Source: a bacterium BMS3Abin08 (GTDB lineage Bacteria; Nitrospirota; Thermodesulfovibrionia; Thermodesulfovibrionales; JdFR-85). Taken from it: a stretch of DNA of 34,516 bases. The position numbers and the translations under genes are program-made. Where the stretch lies: NCBI GenBank assembly GCA_002897935.1, contig BDTA01000089.1, positions 5,001-39,516 of the forward strand. Direction: 5' to 3'. Positions 1 to 6,145 of this stretch are shown piece after piece. The first letter of the stretch is position 1; each line of letters begins with the position of its first letter. The notes beneath the pieces were generated by a model that made no database searches, was not told the origin of the DNA, and saw nothing but the letters and a program-made list of their open reading frames with translations.

Positions 1-1035
1 CACATTGCCATCCCAGGAGACAAAGGCACTCATTGACTCAACAAATTCGCATCTCCTGTTGTTCTTTGGTGCCATCTCCGGAAGGATGATCTCGATACCC
101 TCATGGTCTGCTATCCGTCTTGTCTCTTCAAAGACCTCCCCAACCTTCCTGAACCACTCTTCATCCCTGTCATAGAGTCTCTCTAAGTGGAGGGCTATGT
201 TCTGATAATGGGCATCGCTCTTCATCCGTTCAACAAAATTACAAAGCCTCACTTCGTAACTGTTTTTAAAGAACTTCATAAAGGTGTCAAAGTACCGAAG
301 AATATCCACCCCCTCACTCCCCGCCTTTTCCTTCCATTGATTGAATACGGAAATTGCTCCAAATGTGTTTGTATCATAGACAGCCTGTTGGGAGGTGGAT
401 TTGTCATAGGGGAGCAGTTGCGTTACAATGGCAAAGGTTGCACCATGCCTGGAGGCCCAACGGATTGTCTCGGGGAGTTCAAAGAGGTTGTCCTTCATCA
501 GAACAAACTCGATGCCCACTTCCGGACGGTGAGTGCCCCTGCTTGCCTTTGCGACGGACAGGGAAGTGAACGCCCTTTCAATGTCACCCACATCCCCTCC
601 CTCACGTATTCTGCGGAAGTTATCATGGGTGATGGAATCTATAGAGAGGCAAATTCTGTCCAGACCTGCGTCAATCAGCGAAAAGGCCCGCTCTTCGTTT
701 AATAACATTCCGTTTGACTGAAAACCAACCCAGGCACCTTCAGACAATAAGTCCTTAGCCCTCTTTATAAACTCCTCAAGGTCAGGATGAAGTAGGGGTT
801 CCCCGATACCGTTAAGGATAAGTACGTCAAGATGGGGGAAGGCCGGTTCGAGATTCCTGAAGAGTTCAGAAGGAAGATTGCCTTCACGTATATCACCCGT
901 GGGCTTACTTTTTACGCACATGCCGCATTTGAGGTTGCACTTAGTGGTAACCTCAACAAAGAGTTTGGAAGGATAAGGAGTGTCAGGGCTTAGAGGCCGT
1001 CTACTTTTGTCTTTTTCTTCAATCCGGGATCTCAT
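1..1035 (-). CDS. Radical SAM/SPASM-type maturase, C-terminus cut by window edge
   Basis: The minus-strand frame is open from ATG at 1035 to base 1 (345 codons) with no stop, so the C-terminus lies outside the window. Near residue 30 it has the radical SAM iron-sulfur motif CNLKCGMC (CxxxCxxC), followed by NGIGEPLLHP (a GE motif for SAM binding) and SIDS. Near the window edge RRCEFVESMSAFVSWDGNV looks like the start of a SPASM-type auxiliary cluster region (Cys followed by a W/DG turn). Such enzymes usually mature peptides or metalloenzymes. The general layout recalls the putative metalloenzyme/tungsten-enzyme maturases that sit near MoaD-like proteins, and a MoaD-like gene lies divergently at 1459. 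That assignment is inference; the radical SAM call is firm. The region upstream of the ATG has no strong Shine-Dalgarno sequence. Confidence 0.85.
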   Translation of the reverse strand, partial: MRSRIEEKDKSRRPLSPDTPYPSKLFVEVTTKCNLKCGMCVKSKPTGDIREGNLPSELFRNLEPAFPHLDVLILNGIGEPLLHPDLEEFIKRAKDLLSEGAWVGFQSNGMLLNEERAFSLIDAGLDRICLSIDSITHDNFRRIREGGDVGDIERAFTSLSVAKASRGTHRPEVGIEFVLMKDNLFELPETIRWASRHGATFAIVTQLLPYDKSTSQQAVYDTNTFGAISVFNQWKEKAGSEGVDILRYFDTFMKFFKNSYEVRLCNFVERMKSDAHYQNIALHLERLYDRDEEWFRKVGEVFEETRRIADHEGIEIILPEMAPKNNRRCEFVESMSAFVSWDGNV

Positions 1036-1085
1036 CTTTAGCGTATATGGTCATCAGATACTTGAATGATAAGATTATTTCCTAA

Positions 1086-1278
1086 TTAGTGTCTGTGTAT
1101 AAAGTCAGTCTCTCTATCTGTCATTCCGGCAGTCCTTAAGCCGGAATCCAGTCTTTTCAATAAGTTCTGGATACCCGACTACAGACTTCGGGTATGACAA
1201 AAATAAAAAATCAACCGGTTCTGGATTCCGCATCAAGTGCGGAATGACGGAATAGATGGGTTTATGGACAGACACTAA
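1086..1278. repeat. Palindromic MITE/REPIN-like element A1
   Basis: The element is bounded by TTAGTGTCTGTGTATAAA (1086-1103) and its imperfect inverse TTTATGGACAGACACTAA (1261-1278). The interior has gtcattccgg-type inverted repeats. Bases 1091-1210 recur almost unchanged at 19636-19755, about 18.5 kb away. No ORF or transposase is inside, so it must be non-autonomous if it is mobile. Confidence 0.8.
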
Positions 1279-1388
1279 TTAGTGTCCGAGTATAAAGTCG
1301 AACAGTTGTCGTTTTTCCGTCATTCCGACTCCCGAATGCGTTCGGGATTGCGGGAATGACTAATAACTGTATTTTATACACAGACATT
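1279..1388. repeat. Palindromic MITE/REPIN-like element A2
   Basis: It directly abuts A1. The left end TTAGTGTCCGAGTATAAA (1279-1296) is a diverged copy of the A1 end, and the right end is TTTATACACAGACA. The interior carries the hairpin CCCGAATGCGTTCGGG, shared with element A3 near 19580. The A1/A2 junction forms the perfect palindrome CACTAATTAGTG (1273-1284). Confidence 0.75.
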
Positions 1389-1443
1389 GATTATACCTTA
1401 AATAATATACAAATTATGGAAAGACATCTGCCTTGGCCGGATC

Positions 1444-1452
1444 TGATATAAT
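1444..1452 (+). promoter_or_regulatory. Extended -10 promoter of the MoaD-like gene
   Basis: TGA-TATAAT is a perfect -10 hexamer (1447-1452) with a TGn extension and no recognisable -35. Exactly six bases separate it from the ATG at 1459, so transcription would start at or next to the start codon. No Shine-Dalgarno sequence is present, which fits a leaderless mRNA. Confidence 0.6.
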
Positions 1453-1458
1453 AGTTAT

Positions 1459-1860
1459 ATGAAAATAACTGTAAAACTCTTTGCAACACTGAAGCAGTTT
1501 GGTCCTGAATCTCAGGAGCTTACCGTTGATGACAATGCAACTGTTTTGGATGTAATAGAGAATTTAAAGATCCCTGAAAAAATACCCTACCTCAGGATTG
1601 TCAACGGAGTGCACGTTGATCTAAAATACAGGCTCAAAGAGGGTGACGTTGTCGCCCTTTTCCCGCCTATTGCAGGTGGGGGTATAAAAGGGTTAAGTAA
1701 TTCCTCTCCCAGCATCTCATCTGTTAGTCCTCTATATGAGGGCAATCGCACCCGGATACGAAAAGTCTTTCTCGTTTTTCTCCGCCTCTGCTCGAATGAC
1801 GGCAGGCGGTGTTTGATGAAGCCCTCTCATCCGTACAGTAGCCGTATAGTGCTTCAGTAA
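1459..1860 (+). CDS. MoaD/ThiS-family ubiquitin-like sulfur carrier with abnormal C-terminal tail
   Basis: Residues 1-74 form a typical MoaD-like beta-grasp domain (starts MKITVKLFATLKQF; ends VVALFPPIAGG). In the family the terminal diglycine is adenylated and thiocarboxylated to give sulfur to molybdopterin or a related cofactor. Here Gly73-Gly74 is not terminal: the frame runs on for 59 residues of low-complexity, non-family sequence to a stop at 1858-1860. The diglycine lies next to a run of five G (1677-1682 region); one G fewer would give AGGV followed by a stop. Either the reading frame is shifted (sequence error or mutation), or the tail must be proteolytically removed. The tail looks like read-through into intergenic DNA. 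The gene is probably leaderless (see the -10 element) and lies divergent from the radical SAM gene. A general role in Mo/W cofactor synthesis is likely; specific assignment is not possible. Confidence 0.75.
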   Translation: MKITVKLFATLKQFGPESQELTVDDNATVLDVIENLKIPEKIPYLRIVNGVHVDLKYRLKEGDVVALFPPIAGGGIKGLSNSSPSISSVSPLYEGNRTRIRKVFLVFLRLCSNDGRRCLMKPSHPYSSRIVLQ

Positions 1861-1895
1861 TGGAAAAGAAAAGATACGCCTGTATTGTTTTTTGC

Positions 1896-1929
1896 ATTTT
1901 TGCAACTTGATTTGCAGGGATGCAAAAAT
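1896..1929. repeat. Inverted repeat
   Basis: ATTTTTGCA (1896-1904) and TGCAAAAAT (1921-1929) are perfect 9-bp inverted arms around a 16-base loop. A second hairpin, AGATCTG-gaa-CAGATCT, lies at 1963-1979. Both sit in the gene-free stretch 1861-2193, which otherwise contains only repeat element B1. Neither is followed by a clear T-run, so I do not call a terminator. Confidence 0.5.
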
Positions 1930-2002
1930 TGAGAGTAAGAGATCCTTAATATCAAAGGGGTTAGATCTGGAACAGATCTTGCTTTCTTGATGATACCAGG
2001 AA

Positions 2003-2169
2003 TGATGGACTCGTAAAAAGTCCATAGTACCGTTTTAGGATGGCTAAGTAAAAATTCGATATACAAGGAGTAGTGGTGTCGCCCAGGCGGAGACATACAT
2101 ATGGTATGTTGAGCATTGGGTGTACCCGCTACGACGCAGGAGATCGATTTTTTACGACGCCATCAAGAA
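2003..2169. repeat. Terminal-inverted-repeat element B1
   Basis: The left end has GACTCGTAAAAAGTC (2008-2022) and the right end has TTTTTTACGACGCCATCAA. The ends are inverse copies, and the same ends bound element B2 at 2928-3060. The interiors of B1 and B2 differ. No ORF is carried. It sits immediately upstream of the two-CW gene. Confidence 0.65.
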
Positions 2170-2193
2170 TGATACAAAAAGAAGGTATCAAAC

Positions 2194-2517
2194 ATGATGA
2201 ATAACAAAAACAATTTTTCTTCCATGCAATTTCAAATGGAAAAACTCAACTGTTGGGAGTTCAAGAAATGCGGCCGGGAGCCCGGCGGTAGCAGGGTTGT
2301 TGAACTTGGTGTCTGTCCCGCTCCCATTAATACATCCATGAATGATATAAACGGAGGTATTAATGGGGGGAGAATCTGCTGGTTGATAGCCGGAACGTAT
2401 GGCAAGTACAAGGTGGAGCATGCCGACTGCACAGCCGTTCAGGATATATTATCCTGTTATGATTGTGAATTCCACCGAATTGTTTTAAATGAGGAAGGTT
2501 ATGAATTTGCCGACTAA
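2194..2517 (+). CDS. Small two-CW domain protein
   Basis: This 107-residue soluble protein has seven cysteines: Cys20, 26, 41, 62, 79, 88 and 91. Two Cys-Trp pairs (NCWEFKKCG at 19-27 and RICWLIAGT at 60-68) define the two-CW domain type, which is found alone or attached to signalling proteins in anaerobes. The CYDC pair at 88-91 suggests metal or cluster binding, though this is not shown. There are two adjacent ATGs (2194 and 2197); GAAGG at 2181-2185 supports either. It is a single-gene unit flanked by repeats on both sides, so context gives no function. The family is only a domain label, and no biochemical role is assigned. Confidence 0.75.
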   Translation: MMNNKNNFSSMQFQMEKLNCWEFKKCGREPGGSRVVELGVCPAPINTSMNDINGGINGGRICWLIAGTYGKYKVEHADCTAVQDILSCYDCEFHRIVLNEEGYEFAD

Positions 2518-2600
2518 TAAATCAGCAATGAAGGCCAAATCTTCTGTCCTGTTATCCATTCCAACTGCCTGAGTATCAAAACTATCCAATGTGAAGTTGT

Positions 2601-2818
2601 ATTTTTACAATGCACCTTGCCGAAAGCCCTGACCTTTGGTCGGGGATGAAGGCAAGGAATGTAATTAATCAAGTTTTCCTTACAATGTTCTTTGCCGAAA
2701 GCACCGAAGTGCTGGAGGCAAATATAAAGATAAAATATCAAAACCTTACATTGCTATGCTGTCAGGCATGCCATTGGCAAGCTCCGACCTTTGCTCGGAG
2801 AGCTTGACTGTCCCGAGT
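2601..2818. repeat. Cluster of palindromic repeat family C
   Basis: Three related pieces lie here. At 2604-2647, TTACAATGCACCTTGCCGAA is followed by a GACC/GGTC hairpin. Near 2678-2719 there is a diverged copy (TTACAATGTTCTTTGCCGAA). Near 2773-2818, CTCCGACCTTTGCTCGGAG is followed by AGCTTGAC. A fourth copy on the opposite strand lies at 9503-9558 beside tRNA-Ser. No real gene is visible between 2518 and 3086; this region holds only family C pieces and element B2. Confidence 0.7.
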
Positions 2819-2927
2819 ATTTAATCCATTTTGGCGGGTCCTGTTTTTGAGTAGCTTTTTTGATGAGGCAATTCGTCGGGTGGATTTTTTTATTCAGGAA
2901 TTTTTATAATTTCTAAAGTAAGAAAGA

Positions 2928-3060
2928 TTGACTCGTAAAAAGTCTGAAAAAGTGTTTTTTTGTCATTCCCGTGGAAACGGGAATCCAGTCTTTTCAGATA
3001 GTTACACGCTTCCTGGATTCCCGCTTTCGCAGGAATGACGACTTTTTACGAAACCATCAA
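2928..3060. repeat. Terminal-inverted-repeat element B2
   Basis: The ends GACTCGTAAAAAGTC (2930-2944) and GACTTTTTACGAAACCATCA are inverse copies. Inside is a second nested pair, GTCATTCCCG...GGGAATCCAG with its inverse CTGGATTCCCGC...GGAATGAC. The whole 133 bp can fold on itself. It ends only about ten bases before the ribosome binding site of the ferredoxin gene. Confidence 0.75.
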
Positions 3061-3086
3061 GAAAATTATCAAGGAGGTGAACCAGC

Positions 3087-3278
3087 TTGTACATCGTTAC
3101 CGTGGAAAATGACAAATGCGAAGGCTGCGAGGAGTGTGTGAACATCTGCCCCCAGGGTGTCTTTGAGATGACTAATGGAGACGGAAAGTCAGCCCCGGCT
3201 AACTCGTCGGAGTGTGTTTACTGTGAAAGCTGTCTTGGTGTCTGCCCGACAGACGCAATAACCATTACCGAGATGTAA
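3087..3278 (+). CDS. Two-cluster [4Fe-4S] ferredoxin
   Basis: This 63-residue cytoplasmic ferredoxin has two complete CxxCxxCxxxCP motifs: CEGCEECVNICP and CVYCESCLGVCP. Each motif's fourth Cys completes the other cluster in the bacterial fold. It is a low-potential electron carrier. The start is TTG at 3087, chosen because a perfect AAGGAGGTGA (3071-3080) lies six bases upstream and there is no in-frame ATG. The gene converges on the TusA-DsrEFH-like operon with a shared terminator between them, so co-function with the sulfur relay is suggested only by proximity. Confidence 0.9.
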   Translation: MYIVTVENDKCEGCEECVNICPQGVFEMTNGDGKSAPANSSECVYCESCLGVCPTDAITITEM

Positions 3279-3303
3279 TCATCCCATTAGGGAAAGTGAC
3301 AAG

Positions 3304-3332
3304 AAAAGGGGGCTCCGCCAGCGTCCCCTTTT
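3304..3332. terminator. Bidirectional intrinsic terminator
   Basis: AAAAGGGGGCT...AGCGTCCCCTTTT forms a GC-rich stem with A-tract and T-tract flanks. It lies between the stop codons of the convergent ferredoxin (+) and TusA-like (-) genes and can serve both strands. Confidence 0.8.
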
Positions 3333-3351
3333 CAGTTTGTTTTGATGGCCG

Positions 3352-3603
3352 TTATTTCTTCTGGATGTAGATCTCCCAGTATCCCTTATCCTCAAGCTTT
3401 ACCACCTCCAAAGCGAATCCCTTTTTTTCACAGAACCTCGGTATGGAATCCTCAGCAGAGGCCGGGGCATCGCTTAGGATCTTCAGAATGTCTCCGCTGT
3501 TCATCTTCTCAAGCTTCTTCTTTGTGAGCACGAGGGGATATGGGCAGACCCTCCCGAGGACATCCAGTGTATCTGAGGGTTCCATGGTTTTTAACTCTGG
3601 CAT
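3352..3603 (-). CDS. TusA/SirA-family sulfurtransferase
   Basis: This 83-residue protein has the family signature at Cys20 (GRVCPYPLVLTKKKL), the CPxP motif whose cysteine carries persulfide sulfur. TusA relays sulfur from cysteine desulfurases to DsrE/TusD-type proteins, and in sulfur-metabolising bacteria between rhodanese and Dsr proteins. The ATG is preceded by AAGGAGG at good spacing. It is the last gene of a minus-strand operon behind DsrH-, DsrE- and DsrF-like genes, an arrangement that strongly suggests direct persulfide transfer with them. Whether the relay serves tRNA thiolation, cofactor synthesis or sulfur respiration is not decided by the sequence. Confidence 0.9.
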   Translation of the reverse strand: MPELKTMEPSDTLDVLGRVCPYPLVLTKKKLEKMNSGDILKILSDAPASAEDSIPRFCEKKGFALEVVKLEDKGYWEIYIQKK

Positions 3604-3627
3604 TTTGTTCCTCCTTGGTTTAAGTTT

Positions 3628-4041
3628 TTAGAAATAGAGTATATGGTCTGAAGAGTCCATCTCCTGAAGAATTGTATCATAGGGTACCACCTTTGTGGTC
3701 TCTTCACCGCCGATCTCTTCAGCGTCCATGACAATCGAGTCCTCAGTAAGCCCGAACCCCTCAAGGTCTTCCTTGCATACGAGTACCTTTAGGTCAAGGA
3801 GGAGGGCGTTCTTTAAATGCATCTCCATGCTTGATACGCTGTAGTGATCGAGGGCCTTCTGATCCTTCAGGCAGTTGAGCACGCCATCACCGACAAATGC
3901 GAGCACAGGCTCGACATTGTCACCATCCTCCAGATAGATCTCCACGGTCTGGCTCGAGATTGCATGGGTGAGTGCCAGCCTCGAAGTCTCTGCTTTATAT
4001 GGTAATTTATCCACGATGAATGCAACTTTCTTGATCGGCAT
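3628..4041 (-). CDS. DsrF/TusC-like DsrE-superfamily protein
   Basis: This is a protein of about 137 residues of the DsrE/F fold (starts MPIKKVAFIVDKLPYKAE). It has cysteines in VLNCLKDQ and VLVCKEDLEGFG, the second in a strand-loop position common in DsrF-like proteins. I chose ATG at 4041 because AGGAGGT lies eight bases upstream; a GTG at 4050 overlaps that Shine-Dalgarno sequence and is unlikely. The gene begins one base after the stop of the DsrE-like gene, so translation is probably coupled. In DsrEFH/TusBCD complexes this subunit pairs with DsrE and DsrH in a heterohexamer. The exact subunit label (F/C rather than another DsrE paralog) is inferred from order and length. Confidence 0.8.
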   Translation of the reverse strand: MPIKKVAFIVDKLPYKAETSRLALTHAISSQTVEIYLEDGDNVEPVLAFVGDGVLNCLKDQKALDHYSVSSMEMHLKNALLLDLKVLVCKEDLEGFGLTEDSIVMDAEEIGGEETTKVVPYDTILQEMDSSDHILYF

Positions 4042-4042
4042 C

Positions 4043-4405
4043 TTATTCACCTCCTATATGCAAGACTCTGTCTGCATCAAAGGCACTTGCAAGGTACCAG
4101 TCCATGCTATGGATTCCGAACCCTTCCATGGTGTCCTCCTTGTTAATGCCACGTGCCTTTGCGCAGGCTTCACAGTTGGTTACCTTGAATTTCCCTGTCT
4201 TCAGCAATTCCTCAACCGGTCCGGCCAGGTATGAGTAATCCCTGAATTTGCTCTGCTTGGTCTTTCCGAGCATAATGCCGTTACCTGAAAGCCAGAGGTC
4301 AACCTCATGTCCCTTCCTGACTGCCGCCTCAGAGAGCTTTACGGCGAAATCAAGCGTCATGGACCCTACAAGAGATGAAAAACAACCTAAAGTCAGTTTA
4401 CCCAT
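4043..4405 (-). CDS. DsrE/TusD-like sulfur carrier
   Basis: This 120-residue protein of the DsrE family has Cys78-x-x-Cys81 in TNCEACAKARGI. Its position and context match the sulfur-accepting cysteine of DsrE/TusD. AAGGAGGT precedes the ATG. It lies between the DsrH-like and DsrF-like genes, 12 bases from the former and one base from the latter. In known systems TusA passes its persulfide to this cysteine. It is the only member of the trio here with a canonical acceptor motif. Assignment to the family is firm; the pathway served is open because no dsrAB, dsrC or tRNA-thiolation gene lies in the window. Confidence 0.88.
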   Translation of the reverse strand: MGKLTLGCFSSLVGSMTLDFAVKLSEAAVRKGHEVDLWLSGNGIMLGKTKQSKFRDYSYLAGPVEELLKTGKFKVTNCEACAKARGINKEDTMEGFGIHSMDWYLASAFDADRVLHIGGE

Positions 4406-4417
4406 TTCAGACCTCCT

Positions 4418-4711
4418 TTATAGCCAAATGTTTTTTTCATAGTCGTTAAAGATCAAGTCTACGAGGTCGTCGTAGTTGATCACCTTTACCTTTGAGTCTA
4501 CATCTGCATCGGTAAAACCCCTTGACTGAAGGTCCTCTGAAAGGGCATAAAAGTTGGCATCTTTGGATAGGACCGATGAAGCCCCTCCATCCTTCTTCAG
4601 GGCAGCGTGATATACACCGTTCTGGACAAGGACAATCCCGAGCTTTTCAGCCGTTAACCTATCAGGCACGGCCGGTTCACTATAATTATTGACAAAAACT
4701 GCCAGCTTCAT
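4418..4711 (-). CDS. DsrH/TusB-like protein lacking cysteine
   Basis: This is the first gene of the sulfur-relay operon: 97 residues, with length and fold pattern like DsrH/TusB (starts MKLAVFVNNYSEPAVPD; contains LVQNGVYHAAL). DsrH proteins of sulfur oxidisers carry a conserved redox cysteine, but this sequence has none anywhere. It is therefore probably structural, or diverged. AGGAGGT lies nine bases before the ATG, and a strong promoter lies upstream. An out-of-frame ATG closer to the Shine-Dalgarno sequence runs into a stop at once and is not the start. Confidence 0.75.
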   Translation of the reverse strand: MKLAVFVNNYSEPAVPDRLTAEKLGIVLVQNGVYHAALKKDGGASSVLSKDANFYALSEDLQSRGFTDADVDSKVKVINYDDLVDLIFNDYEKNIWL

Positions 4712-4745
4712 AACATTACACCTCCTTATAAAGATTTAGCTTCTC

Positions 4746-4775
4746 TTTATAACAATTAAGGGTAGGCATTGTCAA
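4746..4775 (-). promoter_or_regulatory. Sigma-70 promoter of the sulfur-relay operon
   Basis: On the minus strand there is a perfect -35 TTGACA (4770-4775), an 18-base spacer and a -10 TATAAA (4746-4751). The predicted start is near 4738, about 27 bases before the DsrH-like ATG and just upstream of its AGGAGG. Confidence 0.75.
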
Positions 4776-4897
4776 TAAAAAACCCCGGATTTGTGCTCTA
4801 TAAGCTATTAAAAGTTAAGAGTATTTTATAAGATAATTTTATACCGGACCTTTCCGGTGACGGATTCTCTTTATCTTTCATGATTATTACGGTTCTG

Positions 4898-4906
4898 TGT
4901 TAAAAT
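4898..4906 (+). promoter_or_regulatory. Extended -10 promoter of truA
   Basis: TGT-TAAAAT gives a TGn-extended -10 with no good -35. The predicted start lies some 20 bases before truA. The small palindrome ACCGGA-cct-TTCCGGT lies further upstream near 4843-4858. Confidence 0.45.
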
Positions 4907-4933
4907 ATCCCCTATCTCTGAGGAGGAAACCTT

Positions 4934-5725
4934 TTGAAGCATATAAGGCTAACGATACAGTATGACGGAACGGGTTATGCCGGCTGGCAGGTTCAGCCCG
5001 ACATGCCGACCATACAGGGACTCCTTGAGGGGGCACTGGAGCAGGTCACGGGAGAGAACACGCAGGTTATCTCCGCCGGCAGAACGGATGCCGGGGTGCA
5101 TGCCATTGAACAGGTTGCTTCCTTCAGGTCTTCATCCCGGCTGACACCCGAGGTCTTCCAGCGGGCCTTAAACAGCCTCCTTCCTCCCGATATCAGGATC
5201 ATGGACGCCGGGTACTGTAGTGATGGTTTTAATCCCAGGTACAGTGCCCGTTCAAAGAGGTATTTTTATCTGATAGATAACTCTGCTGTCCAGAGCCCCT
5301 TCCTTTCGAGATATTCATACCACTTTCACGGGGCACTTGACCTTGGAGCCATGAGGGTGGCCTCCGGGCCTCTCATTGGAAGATATGATTTCAGGTCCTT
5401 CCAGGGAAGCGGGTGCGGGGCCAGGACTACGACACGGGAGATTTACCGTATTGAAATAACTCGACTGAACGAATTTGAGGTCTTTACAGTGAGGTTCCAT
5501 GGGAGACTTGTAAGAATTGCTATTGAGGCAAATGCCTTCCTCAGGCATATGGTAAGGAATATCGCCGGTACCCTGCTTGAGGTGGGCAGGGGTGTGATTG
5601 ATGCGCAGGCTATGGAGCGGATTGTTCTTGGGAGGGACCGGAGACTTGCAGGGCCGACCGCCCCGGCATGTGGCCTTTTTCTGGAATGGGTGGCATATCC
5701 ACAAGGGGATATGATCGATGATTAG
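4934..5725 (+). CDS. truA: tRNA pseudouridine synthase A
   Basis: This 263-residue enzyme isomerises uridines 38-40 of the tRNA anticodon arm to pseudouridine. The catalytic aspartate lies in GRTDAGVHA near residue 50. YDGTGYAGWQ at the N-terminus and FLRHMVRNIAGTLLEVGRG near the C-terminus are family hallmarks. The start is TTG at 4934, chosen because AGGAGG (4921-4926) is at ideal spacing and no ATG fits. Full length for the family. It ends four bases before the convergent dksA-like gene ends, with no room for a separate terminator. Confidence 0.96.
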   Translation: MKHIRLTIQYDGTGYAGWQVQPDMPTIQGLLEGALEQVTGENTQVISAGRTDAGVHAIEQVASFRSSSRLTPEVFQRALNSLLPPDIRIMDAGYCSDGFNPRYSARSKRYFYLIDNSAVQSPFLSRYSYHFHGALDLGAMRVASGPLIGRYDFRSFQGSGCGARTTTREIYRIEITRLNEFEVFTVRFHGRLVRIAIEANAFLRHMVRNIAGTLLEVGRGVIDAQAMERIVLGRDRRLAGPTAPACGLFLEWVAYPQGDMIDD

Positions 5726-5728
5726 AAG

Positions 5729-6145
5729 CTACCGCTCCATCTCTTCCAGCTTCTCCCTTTGCTCCATGCAGTCCACACAATAGATGGCAAAGGGGATAAC
5801 CTTGAGCCTCTCTTCATCTATCTCTGTCCCGCAGTCTTCGCAGATCCCGTAGGTCCCCTCATCGATCTTTCTGAGGGCCTCGTCGATCTTGTTGAGGTTT
5901 TCTTTGTGTATGGTGAGCTTCCGTAGGTTGAGGTCTTCTGCAAGGTCAATTACCGACCAGTCACCATCATCAAGGGCAGTCTCCACCAGTTCCTTGTTCT
6001 CGCCCCTTACGAGCCTTCCGATCTCTTCCTTTGCCTCTTTAAGGAGTTCTTCTCTCTTCGTGATGAGGAGTTTCCGGAGCTGTGCCTTCCGTTCCTCCGG
6101 GGATTCCTTTTGTGTCTCTTTTTTCTTACTCTTCTTTTTTGTCAT
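5729..6145 (-). CDS. DksA/TraR-family zinc-finger regulator
   Basis: This 138-residue protein has a lysine-rich N-terminus, a long helical region (about 20-100), and a C-terminal four-cysteine zinc finger, CEDCG...CVDCM. DksA-type proteins enter the RNA polymerase secondary channel and work with ppGpp. The putative coiled-coil tip reads DDGDWS, which matches the functional DxxDxA tip with Ser in place of Ala, so true DksA activity is plausible but not certain. It overlaps the upstream 51-residue ORF by 20 bases and ends the rpsB-tsf-pyrH-frr cluster. GAAGGGAAAG lies before the ATG. Confidence 0.85.
   Translation of the reverse strand: MTKKKSKKKETQKESPEERKAQLRKLLITKREELLKEAKEEIGRLVRGENKELVETALDDGDWSVIDLAEDLNLRKLTIHKENLNKIDEALRKIDEGTYGICEDCGTEIDEERLKVIPFAIYCVDCMEQREKLEEMER

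Noticed and set aside
2610-2807. Plus-strand ORF starting MHLAESPDLWS, and a similar one near 9547 on the minus strand
   Set aside because: The shared peptide is just the translation of repeat family C; no other coding signal.
5315-5704. Long minus-strand ORF antisense to truA
   Set aside because: It is a frame shadow of a well-recognised gene with no start signal.
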